A stretch of 64,000 nt of DNA from JAWSUT01 sp033549345 (GTDB lineage: Bacteria > Bacillota > Dethiobacteria > Dethiobacterales > Dethiobacteraceae): NCBI GenBank assembly GCA_033549345.1, contig JAWSUT010000007.1:54658-118657 (forward strand). Direction: 5' to 3'. Below, in pieces: positions 8,656-16,032 of the stretch. The notes under the pieces were generated by a model. The model ran no database searches, was not told the origin of the DNA, and saw only the letters and a list, made by a program, of their open reading frames with translations. Made by a program: the position numbers and the translations under genes. Position 1 is the stretch's first letter. Every line of letters begins with the position of its first letter.

Positions 8656-8674
8656 CTACTAAGTAGCGTAGTAG
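8656..8674. promoter_or_regulatory. Candidate BlaI-type operator in DUF2318 promoter
   Basis: CTACTA-N7-TAGTAG, a perfect 6-bp inverted repeat with a 7-nt spacer. It lies just downstream of the predicted transcription start, where a bound repressor would block elongation or open-complex formation. The same motif with the same spacing and one mismatch (CTACTA-N7-TAGTGG) overlaps the -35 of the blaI gene at 10243-10261. Confidence 0.75.
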
Positions 8675-8682
8675 CTGATACC

Positions 8683-8711
8683 ATTATAAAACCGACTGCT
8701 GGAAATTACAA
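8683..8711 (-). promoter_or_regulatory. Sigma-A-type promoter of the DUF2318-ABC operon
   Basis: On the minus strand the -35 is TTGTAA (8706-8711) and the -10 is a perfect TATAAT (8683-8688), with a 17-bp spacer. The predicted start near 8676 leaves a leader of about 43 nt before the GTG at 8633. Confidence 0.8.
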
Positions 8712-8763
8712 TCCTAAAAGTTTGAACAATTTGTGAACAACTGCACACGTACTAAAAAGAAAA

Positions 8764-8790
8764 CGCGGGGACAGGTACCCTGTCCCCGCG
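8764..8790 (-). terminator. Terminator of blaI-blaR1, GGGGACAGG palindrome
   Basis: CGCGGGGACAGG, loop TAC, then the exact complement (12-bp arms). It lies 6 nt after the BlaR1-like stop and is followed on the minus strand by TTTTCTTTTT. It shares its GGGGACAGG core with the elements at 10294-10338 and 54887-55007, so it may be a domesticated REP-like repeat. Confidence 0.8.
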
Positions 8791-8796
8791 CTGCGG

Positions 8797-9768
8797 TTAG
8801 CAAATAAAGCCCAGATAAAGAATCGTTCCGGCAAATAATGAAAGAAGAAGTGTGTTAAAAAGCGGGCCGGACATTGCTTTAGTTTCCTCCTGCCCGGTCA
8901 GTAAGCTGGTGATTCTTAATTCCAAATCACGTTTTTTTCCTGTAAAACCGACAACAACACCGGCTTTAAAATCACTTCTGTCCAACAGTAACCGCCATGC
9001 TTTTAACAGCGTGGCTGCATACAGCCGGCTGCTGCCAAGAGACTGTACTGTTTCACTGTCGCAGAGCCGTTCCCGCTCCAAAAGATACCGGTCAAGAAGT
9101 AATGTGCTAAAAGGGCTGAAAAACATGGCATCACGAGCCAGATGAACAAGCCAGCCGGTTCGTGTATCGCCACGGCGGATGTGAATCAGTTCGTGAATCA
9201 GGATGCCTGTCAGTTCATGATCGGACAAGTGGGCAAGCATAGGGATGCTTACAACAATCACCGGACGAGAGATCCCCGTGGCAAACGCTATAAAACTGTC
9301 ACGTTGGGAATACACAATCTCCGGCATATACAGATGATGTTCGCTGCTGCATTGGCGGATAATTTTTTCCACCCGTTCCTGCTGATGCAGGTCAGGTACG
9401 GCTCCGGCGCGACGGATTCGGGCAACCAGCAGAGTGCCTGCTGCCCCCTTCAGCAACCCGATAACAAGCATCACAGCAAGCAGAGGACCCAGATATGCAA
9501 TGATGCTGCTGCCTAAACGGCAAAGACCGTTAAAGAACTGCCAACCAGCACCTTCAGCAATTATGCCTGACTGGCAGCGCTTTGTCAGAACGGAGTGATA
9601 CAGGATAAACCCGACAAAGGGCGTAATGAGCGCCAACAGATATAGCTGCATGCGCTGCCTGGGATATTCAATCTCAAACAGTTTTATTAAAAAAAGCACG
9701 GTAGGAAATATCAGGAAATATCCAAAAAATACGTAAATGAAAAAAGTATGCAGGTCATTGATTCCCAT
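8797..9768 (-). CDS. BlaR1/MecR1-family M56 membrane metallopeptidase, sensor domain absent
   Basis: 323 residues. Membrane segments lie near 10-32, 45-62, 90-110 and at the extreme C-terminus. The gluzincin motif HELIH (about 192-196) and LLERERLCD, with the downstream Glu ligand, mark an active M56 peptidase. BlaR1 cleaves or inactivates BlaI after sensing a signal. The usual C-terminal penicillin-binding sensor domain of about 250 residues is missing: the protein ends just after its last helix, so a different cue is expected. ATG at 9768 chosen (GGTGGA upstream); it overlaps the end of blaI by 14 nt. Confidence 0.88.
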   Translation of the reverse strand: MGINDLHTFFIYVFFGYFLIFPTVLFLIKLFEIEYPRQRMQLYLLALITPFVGFILYHSVLTKRCQSGIIAEGAGWQFFNGLCRLGSSIIAYLGPLLAVMLVIGLLKGAAGTLLVARIRRAGAVPDLHQQERVEKIIRQCSSEHHLYMPEIVYSQRDSFIAFATGISRPVIVVSIPMLAHLSDHELTGILIHELIHIRRGDTRTGWLVHLARDAMFFSPFSTLLLDRYLLERERLCDSETVQSLGSSRLYAATLLKAWRLLLDRSDFKAGVVVGFTGKKRDLELRITSLLTGQEETKAMSGPLFNTLLLSLFAGTILYLGFIC

Positions 9769-10192
9769 CAGCTCCACCGTCCTTGTTTGCGGCCAACAGT
9801 TTCTCCAGTTTTTCTATTGTTTCCCGGTCATCCCGTCTGACGCGTGAGATAAAATGAGATAAAGTTGCCTCCGCAAAGTCTTCCAGCAGGCTGTCCACCA
9901 CATTACCCACCACGTTACGTGTGAACTCATCACGTGTCATAACAGGTAAGAAATATGACGTGTTGCCTTCTTTCCGCTTGTTTAGAATCTTTTTTTCCGA
10001 CAAGCGTCCCATGATTGTCATCACGGTGGTGTAGGCGATTTCCCGCCGTGATACCAGTTCTTCAAAAACATCGCGAACGCAGACCTCACAGTCTTTCTGC
10101 CAGATAATATCCATGATATCGCTCTCCAGGTTGCCAAGTACTTTGTTTAGCCCCTGCATTCCCGGTTTAAAATCGTTTGGAACATTCTTCAT
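9755..10192 (-). CDS. BlaI/MecI/CopY-family transcriptional repressor
   Basis: 145 residues. An N-terminal winged helix (LESDIMDIIWQK, then the recognition-helix region AYTTVMTIMGRLSEKKIL) is followed by a C-terminal dimerisation helix, as in BlaI/MecI. These repressors bind dyad operators as dimers and are released by BlaR1-triggered cleavage. The ATG at 10192 is chosen over an upstream in-frame start because GGGAGG sits 9 nt before it. Its own promoter carries the dyad at 10243-10261, implying autoregulation, and the DUF2318 operon shares that dyad. Confidence 0.9.
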   Translation of the reverse strand: MKNVPNDFKPGMQGLNKVLGNLESDIMDIIWQKDCEVCVRDVFEELVSRREIAYTTVMTIMGRLSEKKILNKRKEGNTSYFLPVMTRDEFTRNVVGNVVDSLLEDFAEATLSHFISRVRRDDRETIEKLEKLLAANKDGGADGNQ

Positions 10193-10226
10193 CCCCTTTT
10201 GCCTCCCTGTAGTTCTTGTCAAGATG

Positions 10227-10255
10227 ATTATACAGCAAACATCTACTACAGGCAA
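10227..10255 (-). promoter_or_regulatory. Sigma-A-type promoter of blaI-blaR1
   Basis: On the minus strand the -35 is TTGCCT (10250-10255) and the -10 is a perfect TATAAT (10227-10232), with a 17-bp spacer. The -35 lies inside the operator-like dyad at 10243-10261. Confidence 0.75.
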
Positions 10256-10261
10256 TAGTGG
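10243..10261. promoter_or_regulatory. Candidate BlaI operator in its own promoter
   Basis: CTACTA-N7-TAGTGG overlaps the -35 hexamer of the blaI promoter. It matches the perfect dyad at 8656-8674 in 11 of 12 arm positions with identical spacing. Confidence 0.7.
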
Positions 10262-10293
10262 AACCACGCAAAACGCCGGGACACAAGTTCACC

Positions 10294-10338
10294 AACGTGA
10301 CAGTGGGGACGGGTCAGACCCGTCCCCACTGTCACGTT
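10294..10338. repeat. 45-bp perfect palindrome (REP-like) between pyrE and blaI
   Basis: Two 22-bp arms, exactly complementary, around a single-base loop; the left arm starts AACGTGACAGTGGGGACGGG. It lies 30 nt past the pyrE stop. On the minus strand it is followed by only a weak T tract, so it is less clearly a terminator than a mobile or REP-type palindrome. The core GTGGGGACGGG is related to the GGGGACAGG palindromes at 8764-8790 and 54887-55007. Confidence 0.8.
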
Positions 10339-10368
10339 TCTAAATAAATAAAGTTTTTTCGTATCCGG

Positions 10369-10944
10369 TTATTTGCGGCTGCCGGGTTTGACAGCTGCAG
10401 AGCCATCTTGGCACATCGGGCATTCTGCAGGGTCAAAAGATTCAACCTCGAGGCTGATGAGCGGGGTATAAAGCACACCGAAGTCTGCCTGGCCGCCGCT
10501 GCGGTCCACGATGGTACCCACACCTATCACTTCACCGCCCAGAGAGCGTACCAGGTCGATTACTTCCCTGACGGAACCACCTGTGGTAACAACATCCTCT
10601 AAAACAAGTACCCGCTCGCCGGGTTTAATGTCAAAGCCGCGGCGCAGCGTCATGACGCCATCTTTGTCCCGCTCGGCAAAGAGTCCGCGCACACCGACGC
10701 TGCGGGCCGTTTCGTAGGCGATCACCACCCCGCCAAGGGCCGGGCCGATGCACAGGTCCGGTTTCTCATCTTTAAATGCACTTGCCAGGGCACGGCACAA
10801 TTCCTCTGCATAATCAGGATACTGAAAGACGCGGGCACACTGCAGGTAGCGCGCGCTGTGCCGCCCCGACGTGAGCTGAAAATGGCCTTCCAGCAAAACA
10901 CCTGACTTTTCAAATAGTTCCAGTACCCGTTCCCTTGGAATCAT
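10369..10944 (-). CDS. pyrE: Orotate phosphoribosyltransferase
   Basis: 191 residues, normal length. The PRPP-binding loop VLVLEDVVTTGGS is intact and the N-terminal LTSGRHSARYLQ is typical. It converts orotate and PRPP to OMP, the fifth step of UMP synthesis. Its ATG overlaps the pyrF stop (ATGA), with GGAGG upstream. Last gene of the pyrC-K-D-F-E run. Confidence 0.95.
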   Translation of the reverse strand: MIPRERVLELFEKSGVLLEGHFQLTSGRHSARYLQCARVFQYPDYAEELCRALASAFKDEKPDLCIGPALGGVVIAYETARSVGVRGLFAERDKDGVMTLRRGFDIKPGERVLVLEDVVTTGGSVREVIDLVRSLGGEVIGVGTIVDRSGGQADFGVLYTPLISLEVESFDPAECPMCQDGSAAVKPGSRK

Positions 10945-11660
10945 TTAATTTCCTCCTCAATTTCCGTCAGCAATCTTTGTGCTGCCTGCCTTGGGTTGTC
11001 TGATGCTGTAAGCGGGCGCCCGATCACCAGATAGTCCGCGCCCTCTTTTAAGGCGGCTGCCGGTGTCACAATGCGGCTTTGGTCATCGCCTGCGGCCCAG
11101 ACCGGCCGGATTCCCGGTGTGACAATTAAAAAATTATCGCCACATGCCTGGCGTATCCAGGGAATCTCCCTGGCTGAAGCCACCACACCGTCAAGGCCCG
11201 CCCGCTGACAGGTCCCGGCCAGGCCGGCCACATGCTCCTGCAAAGACCGTGAAATCCCCAAATCTGACTGCAGCTCTTTCTCTGACATGGATGTCAGCAC
11301 AGTTACGCCAATCAGCAGAGGCACGGGGATTTTAAGACTGGCAGCACGCTTTTTTGCGGCAACCGCAGCTTGGGAGAGCATTTTTTCTCCCCCTGAGGCA
11401 TGAAAGTTAAACATAAACGCCCCCAGCCCCACCACCGCTTCGGCGGCACGGGAGGCCGTATTGGGGATGTCGTGGAACTTTAAGTCCAGAAATACTTTGC
11501 CGCCTGCCTCCGCAATTTTTTTGACTATACCCGGCCCTGTATTGTTGTAGAGCTGCAGGCCTACCTTATATGCTCCCACCAGGCCGTTTAATTCGTTCAC
11601 CAGACCCAGCGCTTCTGCCTCACTGTCCACATCAAGGGCAACAATTATTTTTTCCCGCAA
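10941..11660 (-). CDS. pyrF: Orotidine-5'-phosphate decarboxylase
   Basis: 239 residues, a type-1 (bacterial short) OMP decarboxylase. The catalytic DLKFHDIPNT stretch with the Asp-Lys-Asp network is present, as is the C-terminal phosphate-binding VIGRPLT. It converts OMP to UMP. TTG start, supported by GAGGTG 7 nt upstream, overlapping the pyrD end by 16 nt. Confidence 0.95.
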   Translation of the reverse strand: MREKIIVALDVDSEAEALGLVNELNGLVGAYKVGLQLYNNTGPGIVKKIAEAGGKVFLDLKFHDIPNTASRAAEAVVGLGAFMFNFHASGGEKMLSQAAVAAKKRAASLKIPVPLLIGVTVLTSMSEKELQSDLGISRSLQEHVAGLAGTCQRAGLDGVVASAREIPWIRQACGDNFLIVTPGIRPVWAAGDDQSRIVTPAAALKEGADYLVIGRPLTASDNPRQAAQRLLTEIEEEIK

Positions 11661-12598
11661 CCGCAGTCACCTCTTAGCTCGTTTTTTTCCTGTTTGGCCA
11701 GCCCGATAATTTCATCTACTGATGCAAAACCATGTTCCCTAAGATAGCTCTCCAGCCCGTCTATGACCTCGGGGCAGACAGTGGGGTTAACAAAGTTTGC
11801 AGCACCGATAGCGGTAGCAGTGGCGCCGGCCAGCAGAAATTCCACAGCATCTGCTGCACTGCTGATGCCGCCCATGCCGATCACCGGAATCCCTACAGCT
11901 GATGTGACCTGCCAGACCATACGCAGCGCCACCGGCTTTACCGCGGGGCCTGAAAGGCCGCCGGTAACATTGGCCAGGACCGGACGCTTTGCGCCGATAT
12001 CAATGGACATGCCCAAAAGGGTGTTAATCAGGGAGAGGGCATCGGCGCCGGCATCCTCTGCCGCTCTGGCGATTGTCACGATATCGGTTACATTGGGGGA
12101 AAGTTTTACAATTAATGTTTTTTTGGTGTTTTTGCGAATCTCCCTTACCAGTGCCGAGACCACGCCGGGGTCTGTCCCAAAAGCCATGCCGCCGGCGCTG
12201 ACATTCGGGCACGAAATGTTGAGTTCATAGGCAGCTGCCGCCGGTTCATCTTCAAGCTCTGCAATGACTTTTAGATAATCACCGGCGCTGTGCCCGGCCA
12301 CATTGACAATCAGCGGCGCACCGCAACCGGCCATCTTCCTTAGCTTCTCCTTTGCTGCGTGAACGCCGGGGTTTTGCAGGCCAATTGCATTTAACATCCC
12401 CGCCGGTGTCTCCGCCAGGCGGACAGGCGGGTTGCCCGGGCATGGTTCTGCCGTTGTCCCCTTAACAACAATGGCCCCTAACCGTTTTAAATCATAAAAA
12501 GGGGCGTATTCTTCTCCATAGCCAAAACAACCGGAGGCAGGCATGACCGGATTCTTTAAGTCCAGACTGCCGATTTTCACTCCCAGATCAACCTTCAT
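11645..12598 (-). CDS. pyrD: Dihydroorotate dehydrogenase B, catalytic subunit
   Basis: 317 residues from the ATG at 12598, which gives the standard N-terminus MKVDLGVKIGSLDLKNP. Further upstream in-frame codons only overlap pyrK. FMN-binding TIM barrel with NISCPNVSAGG (the catalytic Cys is in this motif), IVKLSPN and the C-terminal phosphate-binding GMGGISSAADA. In class 1B enzymes electrons go through PyrK to NAD+. A Cys-rich tail (DCGCGKK) closes the protein. It overlaps pyrK by 11 nt, consistent with a PyrDK complex. Confidence 0.95.
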   Translation of the reverse strand: MKVDLGVKIGSLDLKNPVMPASGCFGYGEEYAPFYDLKRLGAIVVKGTTAEPCPGNPPVRLAETPAGMLNAIGLQNPGVHAAKEKLRKMAGCGAPLIVNVAGHSAGDYLKVIAELEDEPAAAAYELNISCPNVSAGGMAFGTDPGVVSALVREIRKNTKKTLIVKLSPNVTDIVTIARAAEDAGADALSLINTLLGMSIDIGAKRPVLANVTGGLSGPAVKPVALRMVWQVTSAVGIPVIGMGGISSAADAVEFLLAGATATAIGAANFVNPTVCPEVIDGLESYLREHGFASVDEIIGLAKQEKNELRGDCGCGKK

Positions 12599-13355
12599 GG
12601 GGGAATACCTCCTCCCCGGTAAATACCGGGCCGTCGGCGCAGACGCGTTTATAAGCGCCGTCTCTGCCGGTTGGCACCACACAACCCAGACACGCACCCA
12701 CACCGCAGGCCATACGTGCTTCCATTGACACATAACACTCCCGCCGGTATGTGTGCGCCAACCGGGCCGCCTCGCGCAGCATCGGCTCCGGGCCGCAGGC
12801 ATACACAGCGACGTCATGTGCGGCAATCACCGGCTCCGCCGCCTGGGTAACAAAACCTTGGAACCCTGCAGTGCCGTCATCTGTTGTTATCATAAATTCA
12901 TTGGCTGCATGCCTGAATTCATCCTCCAAAAAAAGTTCATCCTTCGTCTTGCCGCCAAAGTAAAAGAAAACCTGTTTTCCCTCCTGGCGCAACCACTGCG
13001 TCAGGGCAAGAAGCGGGGCAGCCCCGATGCCGCCGGCCAGCACAACCGCAGACGACCGGCGCGTGAGGGTAAAGCCATTACCCAGCGGCCCGAACAAACG
13101 CAGCGTTTCACCACTTTTTTTCTCTGCCAGAAAAGCGGTGCCCCGCCCCGCAACACGATAGAGCAGGCTCAGGTGCTCCGGCCCGCAGCTGTGCACACTG
13201 ATGGGCCGATGCAGATAGGGGTCCTGCGCGGCAGACACTTCAACCTGAACAAACTGGCCCGGGCCGGCACCGGTCTGACCCTTCAGGACCAGCCGCCGGA
13301 TCTTATCTGACATCTGTTCATGGCTGTCAATCTGTAATGTCATTTTTTTTGGCAT
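12588..13355 (-). CDS. pyrK: Dihydroorotate dehydrogenase B, electron-transfer subunit
   Basis: 255 residues. FAD-binding ferredoxin-reductase-type barrel (HRPISVHSC), an NAD-binding half (GGIGAAPLLALTQWL), and the C-terminal [2Fe-2S] motif CGVGACLGC followed by a fourth Cys. It passes electrons from PyrD's FMN to NAD+. ATG start with GAGGGTTGGT upstream. It overlaps pyrD. Confidence 0.94.
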   Translation of the reverse strand: MPKKMTLQIDSHEQMSDKIRRLVLKGQTGAGPGQFVQVEVSAAQDPYLHRPISVHSCGPEHLSLLYRVAGRGTAFLAEKKSGETLRLFGPLGNGFTLTRRSSAVVLAGGIGAAPLLALTQWLRQEGKQVFFYFGGKTKDELFLEDEFRHAANEFMITTDDGTAGFQGFVTQAAEPVIAAHDVAVYACGPEPMLREAARLAHTYRRECYVSMEARMACGVGACLGCVVPTGRDGAYKRVCADGPVFTGEEVFPHEG

Positions 13356-13367
13356 ACCAACCCTCTT

Positions 13368-14680
13368 TTACAAACCCGTCTCCACCAGGCCGTCCTGCAT
13401 AATGACACGTCCCCCGATCATTGTCAATACAGGCGTACCCGTCACAGGCCAACCGTGGAAAGGTGTATTTTTTCCTTTGGAATAGAACTTGTTTTTATCA
13501 ATCGTTGTTTTGGTATCTGTGTCAATGATGACCAGATCCGCAGAACTGCCGGGCCTGAGGGTACCATAAGGCACACCAAGGATAGCAGCAGGCCTGCAGG
13601 ACATCCTGTCCACCAGTTGCAGCAGGGAGATATGTCCCGGCCTTACCAGGTAAGTATAAAGGAGCGTAAAGGCTGTTTCCAGGCCCACAATACCAAAGGG
13701 TGCTGCTGTAAAATCTCTTGCCTTCTCCTCTGTGGTATGGGGTGCATGGTCTGTAGCCACCGCGTCAATGGTGCCCTCCGCAAGGGCCTGCCGCAGAGCA
13801 TCTACGTCGTCGGATGTCCTAAGCGGCGGCTTCATTTTAGCCATCGTATTATATCCGTCGGCCGCTTCCTCGGTCAAAAGCAGGTGATGCGGTGTTACCT
13901 CGGCCGTCACGGGTATACCGTCCTCTTTGGCGCGCCGGATCATTTCTGCAGCAGCTGCTGTGGAGACATGCATAATATGAACGCGGCTGCCTGTTTCAGC
14001 CGCGAGCAGCAGGTCGCGGGCCAGCATGACCGTCTCGGAACTGACGGAAATTCCCGGTAATCCCAAGCCCTTTGCCACAGCACCGTCATGCAGCTGCCCG
14101 TCTGCTGCCAGAGATTCGTCTTCGCAGTGTTCCAACAGCGGGATATCCAACCGGCGGCAAAGCAGTAATGCCCGCCTAAGAACCTCCGCATCGCGCACAC
14201 CGCGTCCGTCATCCGTTACGGCACGGGCGCCCTGGCGCACCATTTCCGCAATATCCGCCAGTTCCCCGCCGGCTGAATCCTTTGTTACAGCGCCCACCGG
14301 CCAGATGCGGACCAGGCCGGCCTGCTTTGCCAGCGTGTTTTGCTGCTTGACTTTCTCCCCGTCATCCATCACCGGTCGTATATTGGGCAGCGCGGTAATC
14401 CCGGTATAACCGCCGGCGGCTGCCGCCCGGCTTCCTGAGAGGACCGTTTCTTTGGTTTCCCCGCCCGGTTCCCGCAGATGAGTATGCAGATCAATCAGGC
14501 CGGGAATCACTGTCTTGCCTTCGGCAGCAATAACCTGCCGGCCCAATACGGACATGTTTTGTCCAATCGCTGCCACCCTGCCGTCACGTATCAGGATATC
14601 CGCCAATTTATTGTGCTGTACGCTGGGGTCGACCAATACTCCGCCNNNNNNNNNNCTCCGCCCCGGATAAGTATTTCCAT
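13368..14680 (-). CDS. pyrC: Dihydroorotase (interrupted by a scaffold gap)
   Basis: Type-I dihydroorotase: DLHTHLREPG zinc motif near residue 60, carboxylated-Lys region, ATDHAPHTTEEK near the C-terminal third. It cyclises carbamoyl-aspartate to dihydroorotate. Ten Ns (14646-14655) break the N-terminus. The reading from ATG 14680 gives MEILIRGG; the far side resumes in another frame with GVLVDPS. Both flanks of the gap carry the same 7 bases (CTCCGCC); merging them restores one frame of 431 residues, MEILIRGGVLVDPS and onward. The gene is therefore probably intact and the gap an assembly artefact. Confidence 0.9.
14646..14655. other. Assembly gap (10 N) inside pyrC
   Basis: Ten undetermined bases. 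CTCCGCC ends at 14645 and CTCCGCC begins at 14656, suggesting two contigs with an unmerged 7-bp overlap rather than missing sequence. Confidence 0.95.
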
Positions 14681-14705
14681 TGCCTTCACTCCACCACGCT
14701 AAATT

Positions 14706-15308
14706 TTACTTCAGATCCGCTATAGCAAGCAGCCTGTTCGCCACGGCAATACCCAACATATACAAAGACGCTGTCGGCAGATACGTCTGAGCTACAGCAT
14801 CAAAGAGAATATTGGCGGTTGCCGGGAACTCGTCATCACCCAACCAGAGAATAAAAGCCAGCGACAGCCTGGGAAAGGCAGGAATCACCATGCCGGCATG
14901 CCCCAGGTTCACAGCCGTCCCACCCAGTTCTTGTGCTGCGGTTACAAATGCTTCTCCGCTGCCACCAAACGCCCGCGCCAGCGGGAAAATTGCTTCCTGC
15001 TGAAACGGCGCGAAGTGATGAGGCCCCCCCGGCAGTTCCAGGAAGGAAAGCCAGTGTTCCCTGGGCGGCAGGCCACTTGCCTGCGCAAGATACTGTAAGA
15101 TAATAATCAGCTCTTCATGGGGCGGCTCCGGCCAACCGGACACTCTCACCTCGCCACCGGGATGTGTGACCAGACACGGCCGGCCCAGATATGTTATTTC
15201 AATTCCTTCCTGCGACCTGTACGTACCCCCGCAAAGATCCGCCATGATTTGTGGATCCTTATCGGAAAAATCCTGGAGCGCATCCAGATATGCCTGTTTA
15301 TACTGCAT
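14706..15308 (-). CDS. DUF3786 domain protein
   Basis: 200 residues from the ATG at 15308 (GGAGG 5 nt upstream); a longer form from 15359 has only a weak ribosome site. The sequence fits DUF3786: an N-terminal YKQAYLDALQDF helix, CGGTYRSQEGIEITYLGRP, a central GLPPREHWLSFLELPGG and the C-terminal FPRLSLAFILWLGDDEFPA. The function is not known; I recall the family mainly from anaerobes. It ends 26 nt before pyrC and may share its transcript. No pyrB is seen here. Confidence 0.75.
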   Translation of the reverse strand: MQYKQAYLDALQDFSDKDPQIMADLCGGTYRSQEGIEITYLGRPCLVTHPGGEVRVSGWPEPPHEELIIILQYLAQASGLPPREHWLSFLELPGGPHHFAPFQQEAIFPLARAFGGSGEAFVTAAQELGGTAVNLGHAGMVIPAFPRLSLAFILWLGDDEFPATANILFDAVAQTYLPTASLYMLGIAVANRLLAIADLK

Positions 15309-15443
15309 GTTCGCCTCCGGCAGATTAGATTTCGTACTAAGTTCGTCATTTCCGGACATTTTCCCTTTTTTACCCGCCGGGGGAATTCCCTGCCAAAATA
15401 ATTAAAAAAGAAATTATCTATAGATTTTCCTATAATAAAAGAA

Positions 15444-15467
15444 AAAAGACGCTGCGTTACGTCTTTT
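15444..15467. terminator. Rho-independent terminator, possibly bidirectional
   Basis: AAAAGACG (15444-15451), 8-nt loop, CGTCTTTT (15460-15467). On the minus strand the stem is followed by TTC after a T run. It lies 27 nt beyond the stop of the 147-residue gene at 15494. Confidence 0.65.
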
Positions 15468-15493
15468 CTCCTGCATTGGCATCTTTATCTTCA

Positions 15494-15937
15494 TCACGCT
15501 ACAGGCAGTGCAATTTTCCTGCCTGTTTTTTCTTTACGGAACAATGGATGAAACAAAACTTCATGATTGACCCGCCACAAACTGTCCTGATAGCGCAGAG
15601 CCAGTTTCATGCAGTAATCCGGAAAGCGTTCATAACGCAAGAGAGAAGCAACCTGGTAATAAAACTCCCGCCCTTCACGGGTCAGGGACAGGCGGTCCGG
15701 GACGAGCATGTCATTTTTCTGCAAGTCGGCCAGGATACTCTGGACTTCGAAGCTGTGTACACCTGCGGACCCTTTATAAAAATCATAGCGGATGCCAGGC
15801 CGCTCACCGGGTGGACTGCTGGCGGTAGCCAGAAACAAAAAATTATGCACCGTCCGCGGGCGGTCAAATTTAAAAGTAGATAACAATTTCAACATCAGTA
15901 CGTGATGCAGTGTATAGGTAAATGAATAAACCGTCAT
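15494..15937 (-). CDS. Hypothetical protein, possible YwgA-like winged-helix fold
   Basis: 147 residues, no membrane segment or signal peptide. The middle (YDFYKGSAGVHSFEVQSILADLQKND, then LSLTREGREFYYQV) has the spacing of YwgA/winged-helix-like proteins: a Tyr-Gly loop, a helix with an L..L pattern, then LT..G. The resemblance is weak and the function unknown. It stands alone between two terminator-like regions, upstream of the DUF3786-pyr genes. Confidence 0.55.
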   Translation of the reverse strand: MTVYSFTYTLHHVLMLKLLSTFKFDRPRTVHNFLFLATASSPPGERPGIRYDFYKGSAGVHSFEVQSILADLQKNDMLVPDRLSLTREGREFYYQVASLLRYERFPDYCMKLALRYQDSLWRVNHEVLFHPLFRKEKTGRKIALPVA

Positions 15938-16032
15938 CAGAATCTGCGCCCTTTCTATGTTAGCTTACACATTCAGTTTGGGCGCAATCGAGACAAATTA
16001 TGCCGGCCGGAATCATTTACTAAAATTTGCTT

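Noticed and set aside
8797..10192. Beta-lactam resistance locus
   Set aside because: BlaI/BlaR1-like genes are present, but there is no beta-lactamase or PBP2a gene and the BlaR1 sensor domain is missing.
12599..12826. N-terminal extension of pyrD
   Set aside because: Runs through the pyrK coding region; the ATG at 12598 gives the normal family N-terminus.
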